Of a DNA stretch of 64,000 nt, positions 35,761-46,074 are shown piece by piece. The position numbers were made by a program, and so were the translations under genes. The stretch is taken from assembly GCA_034190945.1 (NCBI GenBank), contig CM067220.1, positions 97,265,869 through 97,329,868 of the forward strand, in the 5' to 3' direction. Source of the DNA: Octodonta nipae. Lineage: Eukaryota > Arthropoda > Insecta > Coleoptera > Chrysomelidae. Each line of letters begins with the position of its first letter. Within the stretch, counting starts at the first letter, position 1. The notes below the pieces were generated by a model. It was not told the DNA's origin. It worked only from the letters and a program-made list of their open reading frames with translations, and searched no databases.

Positions 35761-36800
35761 TATTATTTCTAATCCATTTATTTTATAATTCATTTCTGAA
35801 AATTTTACATTTATGTATTTTTTTAAATTTAAATTTTAAAATTAATACACATTTTTCAAATTCTTCATAATTTAACTTTTGTTGAATCTAGTTTTTAAGT
35901 TAATCTGCAGAGGCAGATAGCTTACATTTTTATTCAGATAATAAAAATGAAATGTACTAACAAACTCGAGTGCCTGCTGTCGGTTAGAAAGCTCATTACA
36001 CACAAAATATTTTCTAATTAAGCTAATGTTGTCTGTGAGCTGTATAAAATGTGACGTACTTGCATCTCTCCAAAAATATAGTAGTTGTCATTTCAACTGT
36101 TTATAAAATTCATAATCAAACTGAAAGACGTCAATTAGTCTCAAAATTCATGTGATATATGGTTAATTGAGGAACAAACATTCCGCTTTTAATATCTCTA
36201 TCTGGCTCCTTCAACCGTAAACTTTCTGAAACCGTATACACGGAATGTTTGTTTTTCAAGAGAACTTAATAAAACAGGAATTTATTACACAAGTATTAAA
36301 AAATATATTACTAAATATTTTGTGAAATGTGATATATTATTAATTTCTGTGATATATAGCAGGGAATTTGAAAATTATTCTTTCAAAGTTAATGATTACA
36401 TGGATATTAAAATAAATAATTGAAAGACATAAAAAACTCATGAAGACAAGGTACAGGCAGGCTTTTGTTGAGACCTTACCTAGATGACAAAGATAAGCAT
36501 ACATCTACAGTTGCTGTGTCAGCTGAAATAGTATTGAAGTTCTACTTTAACATGAGAGGGATTAAGACAACTTTTGTATTCTTAGAATAAATAAGGTTAT
36601 TAAACCTTTTTTTCTGAAATAAACGGATGTATTTGGCGCAGTAAGTGGGATCTGTGTATTTCTCATAATTTTGTTGATTACATATTAGCAAATATTTCTT
36701 CAGAAATTCTATTTTTCAACAAAATATTGTCATCAACTAAAAAGGTCTAATTTTAAAATTTTAAATACACATAATTTAACATTATCTTACCAACTAGACA
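35761..36800. other. Gene-free stretch
   Basis: AT-rich DNA without recognisable motifs. A short inverted phrase 'ggaatgtttgtt' / 'gaacaaacattcc' (near 36175 and 36243) is visible. Confidence 0.45.
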
Positions 36801-36802
36801 AA

Positions 36803-36890
36803 CATGTGTACAACAACACAACAACAAAACTATTGATACTAAATTTGTCGACATTTATGGTACGTCACATAGTTAACACAATAACATTTT
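36803..36890 (+). repeat. Inverted flank of a Penelope-like relic, left copy
   Basis: This stretch ('acaacaaaactattgatact', 'aaatttgtcgacatttatgg', 'tacgtcacatagttaacaca') is the reverse complement of 37713-37808 with few changes. The two copies lie on either side of the minus-strand Penelope relic, so that relic appears bounded by inverted repeats of about 90 bases. Confidence 0.85.
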
Positions 36891-36924
36891 ACACACACAC
36901 GTTTGTACAAATTTTGTCTCCATT

Positions 36925-37765
36925 CCATTTAGAGGGCAGCGTCGTACATTCTGCACGCGTAATTAACATCATTTCTATCATTAATTGACATTTTATTTTT
37001 TTGAATAATTTCATGTAGTTCTCTTTTTCTGATGTTTGGTTCAGTTTTTATAATTTTAGTATTTCCGAAATTAAATAAATGCCTTTTTGAATTTTCGTGT
37101 TTCGTTAGTATGAGACTTAATTCTATTCTCAAGGTATTGGGATGTTTGACCTATGTACACAACACTGCAATCTCAACAGGGAATTTCATAAACAACATTA
37201 CTGTTTATCTTGTTTGAAGTTTTTGTCTTTAAATTGATGGAATTTTTTTATAACAAATTATGAACTTTATGGCAGTAATCTTGTGCTTTTTTAAATATCG
37301 TTGAAATTGTGTAGACAACCCTTTAATACATGGTAAAGTTAGATGTTTCTTGTTTTTTGCAGTTGTTTGTTCAGATAATAAGTTGTTTCTTTCCTGACTG
37401 TGGTGTTGTTCTTTTTGTTCGTTGAAAATGTTATTAATCATTTCTTTTGGGTAGCTATTAACCTTTAACGCTTCTTTAGCTTTATTTATATCGGTATTCT
37501 GTATCAGATAATTTTATAGTTCTGTTGGCTAGATTTAGCATTAATGCCTTTTTTCTGTGATAGCGGGTGGCTTGAATTAAAATTAAGATATCTATCAGAC
37601 CATACTTGTTTTGTGTACTACTCGGTGTAAATATTTTCATTGTTTTGATGTAATGTCATATCTAAAAAAAAATATGTTCTTGTTGTATTAGGTTTCTATT
37701 GTAAACTGAATGTTATCATGACAACTGTTGTGTTAACTATGTGATGTACCATAAATGTTGACAAA
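36925..37765 (-). pseudogene. Penelope-like relic, third family (RT end, linker and GIY-YIG)
   Basis: On the minus strand from 37765 downward: HDNIQFTIET, FLDMTLHQNNENIYTE, YTKQVWSDRYLNFNSSHPLS and a ..IKLSDTE end (C-terminal part of reverse transcriptase), the linker KHLTLPCIKGLSTQFQRYLKKHKI, then GIY-YIG as VVYEIPC, DCSVVYIGQTSQYLENRIKSH, and HLFNFGNTKIIKTEPNIRKRELHEI. Stops and frameshifts separate these blocks. The sequence differs from the other two Penelope families in the window. It is truncated upstream of the RT end and flanked by an inverted 90-base repeat. Confidence 0.85.
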
Positions 37766-37808
37766 TTTAGTAACAGTAGTTTTGTTGTTACATTGATATT
37801 CACATGAT
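37713..37808 (-). repeat. Inverted flank of a Penelope-like relic, right copy
   Basis: Reverse complement of 36803-36890. It overlaps the 5' edge of the third-family Penelope relic. It may represent a terminal repeat in inverted orientation or a local fold-back duplication of the 5' edge. Confidence 0.85.
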
Positions 37809-37969
37809 TGTTTAGTTGGTAAGTTAATGCTAAATTATATGTATTTGAAACTTTAAAATTAGACATTTTTAGTTGATGACAACATTTTGTTGAAAAAGGA
37901 CGCATGTGGCGTTTTGTACTTTATCAAACAGACTTTGTGAATCGCACTCGCTGCTATGTGGAGGTATAG

Positions 37970-38265
37970 TAAATTATGATTTTAAATCCAAAATTATTGG
38001 TAATAGCCTTTAGTGTTGCAAGAAGTCGGAAATGGAAAATAAAATCAATGTTGGTACATCCTCTTAATGATCAACGATATGTAAAAGGACCGTTTGTTTC
38101 GCTTTATCCTGATAAGTTTTTAAACTATTTTCGAATGTCTATTAACACATTCAATGATTTATTAGCAATCGTGAGCCCTCGAATGACTGTTCAAGACACC
38201 AACATGAGATTTGCGATATTGCGCTACCAGCTCTGCAGAGATTGACAGTGACACTGAGGTAAATT
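37970..38265 (+). pseudogene. PIF/Harbinger-type transposase relic, N-terminal part
   Basis: The plus frame reads SRKWKIKSMLVHPLNDQRY, VKGPFVSLYPDKFLNYFRMS, INTFNDLLAIVSPRMTVQDTN MR, and after a one-base shift LPALQRLTVTLR. This is the conserved N-terminal block of Harbinger-type nucleases (WVHPLNxxRxxxGxFxxLYxxLxxxPxxFxxYFRMS...TFDELL...RLxxTLR). The DDE catalytic part is absent. The frame ends at a taa immediately after TLR. No terminal inverted repeats were recognised. The frame is relatively well kept, so it may be younger than most relics here. Confidence 0.85.
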
Positions 38266-38863
38266 TAAGACAAAAACAATGTTTTTTTCTAATTAGTTTC
38301 AATTAATGGTGTTAATTATGTACTAAGAACGGGACACTTTGCATTAATATTTAAAAATTACAAAAATTTTCCATAGGTAAGTATTCTTCTTGTGCAGCGC
38401 CAGCGCTTTTTTAATTCCCCTCAGAACAGACACAAGGAGTTTAACGTCCAACGCTCAACGTCGGAAATCGAACAGTGCTCGATAAAAAAGTGCCGCTCTT
38501 TAAAACCGCTTTCATGTGAATAAATACATGGGTATACATTTGGCCGATTTAAAAGTTTTATTTTACAATGAGCCCCTACATGTGAAACAAAGAAATAACT
38601 GTTAGAGTTATTTGATAATGGTTTTCCCCACTGTAGTGGGAACTTGAACTTTATTTTTTTTTTCTAATTTGAAGTTTAGGAGTTAAAGACCACATTACGT
38701 CAATTTGATGATTTTGAAAATCAAACGTTAACCGATTGGGTTATGTTTTTAATATTTCAGAAATAATAACTGGCACCGCATCCGTTTGTTAGTTTGTTTC
38801 ATGTTGGAATGTTGCAGACGTTCCTCCAAGATCTTACTTGGCATTATCAATGCATTGTAAGTC

Positions 38864-38868
<5 letters not shown>
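38266..38868. other. Gene-free stretch
   Basis: No recognisable catalytic part of the Harbinger gene follows. 'ggttttccccactgtagtgggaact' near 38622 contains a short hairpin (cccactgtagtggg). Confidence 0.5.

Positions 38869-38920
<52 letters not shown>
38869..38920. repeat. (TA)n microsatellite
   Basis: About 52 bases of TA repeat directly abutting the left end of the A-type foldback. Confidence 0.95.
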
Positions 38921-38922
<2 letters not shown>

Positions 38923-39838
38923 GGGTGTCAATTAAGTCCCGGATCGGATGAATATTTACTAAAGTACTTCAATTTTGGAAAAGGTCAAGATCACTCCTTT
39001 AGTAACTTTGCCCAAGAAATCCGATGATGACCTTGAATTTGACCTTGAACCTTATTTTTGAGGTTATTCTGAGGTCAACTTAAATTTTTAAATGAAAACT
39101 CCTATTTTTTATTGCGGAATCTGAAAGAGCGGGAAATTTTACGTCTGGACATGTATTGAGGGATGGGGTTGAGGCAACCACTAGAGGTGAAATAGGGGTC
39201 AAATAATGACATCTTCTGGCTTGACATTTCTTACCCGGGGGTTTTGGAAGTCGCTGAGTTCGAATCAACTAACGAAATTTTAAGTTTTTTCAATCCAAGA
39301 TGGCGAATTCAAGACAGTGGATGAAAATCATAGATATAGCACATTTTTGGCTGAGAATTTCTTACTGAAGGGGTTTTGGGGGTCGATGAATTCTAATCTA
39401 ACCGTAAAATTTTCCGCTCCTTTCAAATCCGGTATCAAAAATAAGGGTTTCTACATGAAATAACGAGATTGACCTTCAAATGACCTTCAAAATGAGGTGT
39501 AAGGTCAAATTCAAGGTCACCATTGGGTTTCTCGTTAAGACTTACCTAGACTATGACATCTGTTTTGTTTTACCACTGAACTCGTGAGATTTTTAAGAAG
39601 TCATTATTTGAGCTCTATTTGACCTCTAGGGGTTACCTCAATCTCATACCTCAATAAATGTCCGAACGTAAAATTTCCCGCTGTTTCCGATGCCGCAATA
39701 AAAAATAGAAGTTCTTATTTAAAAAAATGAGGTTGACCTCAAAATAACCTCAAAAATGAGGTTCAAAGTTAAATCCAAGCTCACTATCGGGTTCCTTGGT
39801 CAAAGTTACTAAAGGAATGACCTTGACCCTTTCCAGAA
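38921..39838. repeat. A-type foldback element, copy 1
   Basis: The two halves are diverged reverse complements. Left: 'ccgggtgtcaattaagtccc', 'actttgcccaagaaatccga', 'gaccttgaatttgaccttga', 'gaggtcaac', 'ttattgcggaatctgaaaga', 'ggacatgtattgagg'. Right (complement): 'ctcaataaatgtccgaacgt', 'ccgatgccgcaataaa', 'gaggttgacctcaaaataac', 'ggtcaaagttactaaaggaa'. The right end stops at a (TA)n tract, so it lacks the outer 40 or so bases seen in copy 2 at 55257. There is no coding potential; antisense frames are fortuitous. The arms are full of AAGGTCA-type half-sites. Confidence 0.85.
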
Positions 39839-39860
39839 ATATATATATATATATATATAC
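39838..39860. repeat. (TA)n microsatellite
   Basis: Short TA run at the right border of the A-type foldback. Confidence 0.9.
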
Positions 39861-40524
39861 TCGTCTGTCCAAAAAAAAAACGAGTTGAATTATTCTGAAA
39901 ATAAGTTTGATATGTGATGGAGGCCAGGTGTAGAACTCGGTTTTGGAAAAAATCGATAGTTCTTTGAGACCAAAGGTAGTGCAAATATGAAAATTGATGG
40001 GTAGATTCTTGTATGTAATAACAAATATTGATTCCTTATTTTTCGCATGCTGATTTATTAGATGGGGGATTGGGGTCCACTTTTGTTTCTAGAGAATTCA
40101 ATATTTTGGAAACAGGAACTAACAAAGTTGTGAAAATTGGTATATAATATTTCGTTAACCGGAAAAATACTTACATGAAAATGAAGACCTTATATTTGAA
40201 GACGCGAGATGTAAGACCGACATCTAGGATTTTCGAGAGGACATTCAATTGTGGGAAGCGCAACTGATGAAGGTTCCCTGACCAGAAACACTATATGTTA
40301 TATATAATATATAATGTATATTGTCTCGCGTACAAAGGAATGACACCTCGAAGAGAGTATGAAGACCTTAATTCTTTAAATAACTAAATTGGACAGGGGA
40401 GGTGGCATTGAAGAATTCTATTATTTGTAGAGGACATCATTTTTCGGGAAAAAAATCATGCAACAATTAAATTGCTATATGTTGTCAGTTTTTTTCGAAA
40501 AATATTTTCTCACAAGTTGGTAAA
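39861..40524. other. Gene-free stretch
   Basis: No motif recognised; phrases such as 'atgaagacctta' occur twice (near 40180 and 40360), suggesting an internal repeat. Confidence 0.45.
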
Positions 40525-42075
40525 ACAGTATTTAGTCTAAGAGATAAAGCCGGTTTTTGCTCGTCATCGAGAAAATGGACAGAATGTATCGTATCAAGTT
40601 CATTTCCTGAACTACCGAGGATAGTTACAGGGTGTGAAAATGGTATTTTTTTGGTCATGCTCATCATCGAGTAAACGTTCCAAAATTGGCTGCATACAAG
40701 ATTGTGATGCCTTTTAGCAAATTCCCGAAAGGCATCTACCTAGAGCGTTACCATCAAGCTGGCGAGAAGGGGTAAACTTGTCAAAAATTGGGGTGAACTT
40801 CGTCATTAACTAAAAAGAACGCCAATTGCACAATTTTTTTTGCTTACACAAATGAAATCATAATCCACAAGGACGTACAGCTAGATGACATAAATATATT
40901 TTTTCATGATGTCATTAATGTGGTCTGTATGACGTCATACGCAATTTTTTTAAATGCGAAGCCACATTTTTCATTACTGATTTGGAAAGAGCGGAAAATT
41001 TTAGGTCCGAATATGATTTTGACCATGACCTTGAACTTGACCATCAAGGTCATTCCCAGATTAAAGTTTATTTGAGAAATCAACCAATTATAGCCAAATT
41101 AGGTGTACGGAGGGTTTTCGACGTCGCTGATTTGGAATATGAAATATCAGTTTTTGTTTGAAAAACTGGTCCGCCCTTTTGGATTGCGAAAATCTGATTT
41201 TAGATTAGTTATCAGATTTTGAAAATTGGCAATTTGAAAAAAATCAACCAACCTACTCCCAATTTGGTATACGGGGGTTTTCGACGGCGATGATTACGAA
41301 TATGAAATCAGTTTTTGAAAATTTTCAAAACAAGTAGTGGCCAAGTTCAACGTCAAATTTGTTGAATAAGTCATCATTCGGATCAGGATTAAAACCACCG
41401 ATTACCGTTAATTGGTTGTGCTTCAAATGGTTGACTTTTTTCAAAAAATTGGTTCAGATTCGAAATCAGCGAGGTCGAAAACACCTGTGGACCTATTCTA
41501 GCTATAATTGGTTGATTTTTCAAAAAAACTTTGATTTTCGAATCACCCGGAAGATCAAATTCAAGGTCATGGTCAAAGTCATATTCGGACATGAAATTTT
41601 CCGCTCTCTCCGAATCCTTAATAAAAATGTGGCTTCGCATGTAAAAAAATTGTGTATGACGTCATACAGACCTAATGACTTCATGAAAAATCTATTTATG
41701 TCATTTATCTGTACGTCCTTTTGGATTATGATTCCTTTTGTGTAAGCAAAAAAATGGTTCAAATGGTGTTCTTTTTACTTAATGACGAAGTTTACCCCTA
41801 TTTTTGACAAGTTTACCCCTGTCCGCCACCTTGATGGTAACGCTCTAGGCAGACGCCTCTCGGGAATTTGCTTAAATATATCACAATCTTGTATGCAGCC
41901 AATTTTGGAACAAAACAATTTTCGCACCCTGTAACTATCCTCGGTTATCACTTCCACTGGCGCCTGCCTAGAAACGTGATGTAGTTCAGGAATTGAATTT
42001 AATACGATACATTCTGTCCATTTTCAGGATGACGAGCAAAATCCCGCTCTATCTTTCTTACTAATTTATCTGTAC
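40525..42075. repeat. B-type foldback element (large palindrome)
   Basis: Arms of more than 500 bases pair around a centre near 41300. Matched landmarks, outside to inside, are 'atggacagaatgtatcgta' (40574) and its complement (41999), 'accgaggatagttacagggt' and 'accctgtaactatcctcggt', 'ttggctgcatacaagattgt' and 'caatcttgtatgcagccaa', 'gagcgttaccatcaag' and 'cttgatggtaacgctc', 'tgtatgacgtcatac' in both, and 'aaatgcgaagccacattttt' with its complement. Indels are frequent. The inner part shares AAGGTCA-rich text with the A-type elements. Antisense frames at 41389-41762 are by-products of the arms. Confidence 0.88.
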
Positions 42076-43099
42076 TATTTGTACATTTAAAAGAAATAGG
42101 AATAAGAACGGTTCTACTTGCACCACAAGTGGAAGATGTAGGTTTGTTAACATCCATTGAAAAAACATTATGATTCAATCATTTGTTCAAATTTAGTAAA
42201 TGACGCCTAAACTCTTGAAATTGGACTTCTTTTAGGGTGCAATAAAATATTTTCAAATATGCCATTAATAGCACGGGTATTATATGTTCGTTACACCTGC
42301 TCTAGTTCATATATCAGGTAATTTAAAATCGATTTCGAAGACTGAGTCGGACACATCAAAAGACAGAAAATTATGAGATTTAATAAGAACCTGGAGTAAA
42401 TAAAAATTAAAGTTATTAAATGATTCAAAAACGTGCTTTAAAATGAACATAGTGGCCAAGGTTAGAGATATTCAAGATATAATCAGAGAATTTAATTTGA
42501 AATTTACGGTGGACAGCCAGCTAAGTTATAAAGTTCTTGAGTTTGCAAGCACCGAATTTACTGAGATAATTATCTTCACTTTTAAATTACTATGGTTTGA
42601 GGTAGCCGAAACGGTTTCATTTGCATGTGTTATAAGTGACAACAGATCAAAAAAATCACGGTTCCCTCTTCTAAATATTCTGTGTTTTTACAAATAAACA
42701 CAATTCATTTGAATGCACCTAGTTCTTAAGCTTTTAGTTCCCGGTATTATATTTGACACCATTTCCGTGAAAGTTTCAAAATTTATACTATGTTTTAAAA
42801 TGCATATCAACCTTAAAGCATAAATTAGCTAAGAAGAGACTGACACAGGATTCGCTAGAGCTGTAAGATATATTCTCAATTACGATGTAATTTATAGACG
42901 TTATAAATAGGGCTTATTGTGCAAAGGTCAAATCAAAATAAACTCAGAGCTAATAACCTAGTTTTACAGAAAATAAACAAGTCCCTAAAGGAACTTTGTA
43001 TTCTGTGAAACATTACAATTACGGATAAACGGAAAGGGTCCCAAGAGCATCCTTGCTAGAATTTATATACGTTTCGATTATCACTTACCCAAACAGGTG
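42076..43099. other. Gene-free stretch
   Basis: AT-rich DNA. The frame at 42443-42697 has no known domain. Confidence 0.5.
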
Positions 43100-43650
43100 T
43101 GAGCCCTAAATGGAGTCGCTGGAGAATGTTTACCTTTGTTAGGTAACATGGGAATTCTATACCCATATATGAATATTAGGTTAAAACTACCGCAATATGA
43201 CAATATTTTTTTCTGTTTTATGTTGGAGGAAATTTTATAATTTTTGATGCGAAAGCTTCGTAACGGAGGCCCACACTTACACATATGAAAATAGATGAGT
43301 ACCGAATTGAAATACAAAAATTGACATTACATTTATTTCGACAAGTCGTCACCAACCGACCCATGCAACTTATTTCCAAGGACCAGTTTATATATTAAGA
43401 GATATTCGTTTGTCGAAAATCAATAAATAAATAAAGAAATATAAAATCCATTTAATATACAATATTAGCACAAAATTTGCTTTTAATTTTAGTAAACTTT
43501 CCAATTGTCTGTTTGCGATTTCTTATATTAGAAACTTGACATACGCCAGAACAGCTTAGAAAAGGGCACTGTTACCAAGTTTATAGATGGTAGAGGTAGA
43601 GGCAAGGATGCCAAACTTACATGGAGACTAAACTGATTATTTCGATATTT
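43100..43650 (-). repeat. Dispersed repeat, D family, copy 3
   Basis: Reverse complement orientation relative to copies 1 and 2. On the minus strand it shows 'ccatctataaacttgg', 'gcgtatgtcaagttt', 'tactcatctattttcatatg', 'tgtgtaagtgtgggcctccg' and 'acgaagctttcgc'. It fills the interval in the same landmark order as the others. Confidence 0.6.
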
Positions 43651-44388
43651 GTACCACCTTGAATTTACGTATCAAGCTTTGTAACCCAGATACTAACAAC
43701 TTAATATTATAAAAAAATATATCTTCACAGAAAGATCTGCGGGGTTTGAAAACTAAAATAAAATTATCACGTCAGTTTTTTCAATTGTATACGAGGTTCG
43801 TCAAAAAATAAGAATTTTGTCTAATAGTAAAGTAACTTTATTTTGTCAATATTGAAAATCATGAAACGAGGTTAAGAAGAGCTGAAAAGTACATCCAATT
43901 AAGCCGTTATATCACAAAACGCAAAAAATTAATAGTTTAAAAAAATACAGACTTCTTCAATGCATAATAATAACGGCACAAAAGAATAAAAACAATTCAT
44001 TTGGATATTTTAAATCAAAAATATTATATGATGTCAAGCCCGAAAAATATATGTTTAGCGCATATATTGCTTTATTAATTATTAACAGAAATTGTTTAAT
44101 TTATAAAGCTGTTCATATTTCTATGTAAATGTAATTTTTAAAAGCCGAGAGCACCAAACATGTCGACTCGGTGAGGGAAAAACTTTTAATACTAACGATT
44201 ATTCTTTAGTTGGATTTAGAGATAGTGTGATAACAATCACTCAAGAATGTCCTATAAATAATGAATATCGGGTATAGATGAGAATCGATTGTTGTTTTTA
44301 CATTCCAGAAATAATGACTTCAGAAGTGAAGAAATTGATATTAATAAATGACGTATACATACATTAAATATATTAGGTAAGACGTTAT
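43651..44388. other. Gene-free stretch
   Basis: AT-rich DNA with no recognisable motif. Confidence 0.5.
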
Positions 44389-44389
44389 A

Positions 44390-46074
44390 GACCAATCAAT
44401 AGAGCAAAAATTAACTGATAATGTGTAAAAAATACTATCAGGATACCGACTGTGCCATCACATTAACAAAGATTCCTAGCGATATTTTGCTATGTTTTCC
44501 ACTCGCAACTATGGTTTTTTACTTTGTTATAAACAATTGAAGCAAGAAAATTACGTTTTTTTCTTAGCATGTTTATAAAATCAAAAATAATAAACTAATC
44601 TCAATGGTGTCAACAGGTCAATTGTAAAGCATGAAAATACCAATAAAATGAGCCCAGACTAGATCCGATTGGATCATTAGTAACAGGGAAAAACCAAAAA
44701 TACTGAAAACTGGCGGATTTTTTCAAAAAAAATCGTATCTTCGTCACTTTAGAAGCTGTAGAACTGGGCTTGTAGGAACTGATAGTAATCTACATCTATT
44801 TTATGTATGCCAAAACCAGGCGCTATCGGTTTATTAGTTTTTGAACAATTGTGATATAAAGTTTTCTGTTCACTATTTTTGCATTGTGCCCCCATGCGTC
44901 ATAGATAATCAAATTTCAATTTAGAAAAAAGTTGTTGAAAGTAGAGGTGTCATTCTACAAAGCCTCTATTCTCATTTTTCACAAAATGTCTGTGAAATAT
45001 CTGAAAAATGTTAGCAAACATAACAAAAAATGGGCGAGCGTATGAATGTATCCAAAGAGTGGGGGAAACACGGTTGTTGAGGGGAAGCGTCTAGTAATAT
45101 ATAGTAGAGGCACATACATAGATCGTTTTCATATTTAAAATCCTCACAAGTAAGAATTTTTTAATGACCGCTCTCCTTCCATGTTCCGTAAACCCAAAAT
45201 CCACAAATTAAAGCAAAAACGTTTTCGAGAAACCATTTACATATAAATATATTAATAAACAAACAGTTCTCATATGATATAATAAAATCGAACAAATCAC
45301 TCTGTATAGAAGTTTTTTTTAACGATTGAATTCTTTCACCATCTGTCAGAGTGACAGTTACTATCGACAATAATTATTGTTAGCAATTCCCCTCAACAAC
45401 CGTGTTCCCCCACTACTCGAACACATTCATACGCTCACCAAATTTTGTTCATTTTTGCAAACAGTTTTCGTATATTTCACAGACATTTAATGAAAAATGA
45501 AAATAGAGGAGTTGTAGAATGATACCTCTACTTTCAACATCTCTACTCTGAATTGATATTTGACGATTCATGTCGCATGGAGACACACTACAAGAATAGT
45601 GGACTAAAAACTTCAGATCGCAATTATTCAAAAACTTATAAACCGATAGCGCCTGGTTTAGTCACGCATAAGGTAGATACCAATTACTATCAGTTCCCAC
45701 AAGCCCAGTTCTAAAACTTCGATAGTGACGGAGTTATAATAATATAAAGAAAACCGGTAAATTTTCCAGTATTTTTTGTTTTTCTCTGTTACTAAAGATC
45801 TTATCGGATCGATCCTGGGCTCATTTCATTGGTATTTCCATGCTTTACAATTCACCTGTTGACACCATTGAGATTAGTTTATTATTTTTCATTTTATAAA
45901 CATGCAACGAAAAAAAACGCAATTTTCTAGTTTCATTTGTTTATAATAAAGTAAAAAACCATAGTTGCGAGTGGAAAAGATAGCAAAATATCACTACAAA
46001 TCATTCTTAATGTGATGGCCCCAGGCAGTATCCTGATAGTATTTTTTGCACGAAAAAATCTCTATTGATTGGTC
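44390..46074. repeat. E-type foldback element with TA target duplication
   Basis: The ends are 'gaccaatcaatagag' and its reverse complement, flanked by TA on both sides (44388-44389 and 46075-46076). Arms of about 690 bases (44390-45084 and 45387-46074) pair over almost their whole length, with scattered substitutions and indels. Examples are 'actcgcaactatggtttttt' with 'aaaaaaccatagttgcgag', 'ctcaatggtgtcaacaggt' with 'acctgttgacaccattgag', and 'cacggttgttgaggggaa' with 'ttcccctcaacaaccgtg'. A spacer of about 300 AT-rich bases lies between them. No transposase is present. The TA duplication suggests mobilisation by a Tc1/mariner-type enzyme. Confidence 0.9.

Noticed and set aside
38794..39027. 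77-codon plus frame across a TA tract
   Set aside because: Half of it is a Tyr-Ile run from the microsatellite and the rest is foldback sequence.
41389..41762. Minus frames of 80 codons as genes
   Set aside because: They lie in the right arm of the B-type foldback and arise from its repeated sequence.
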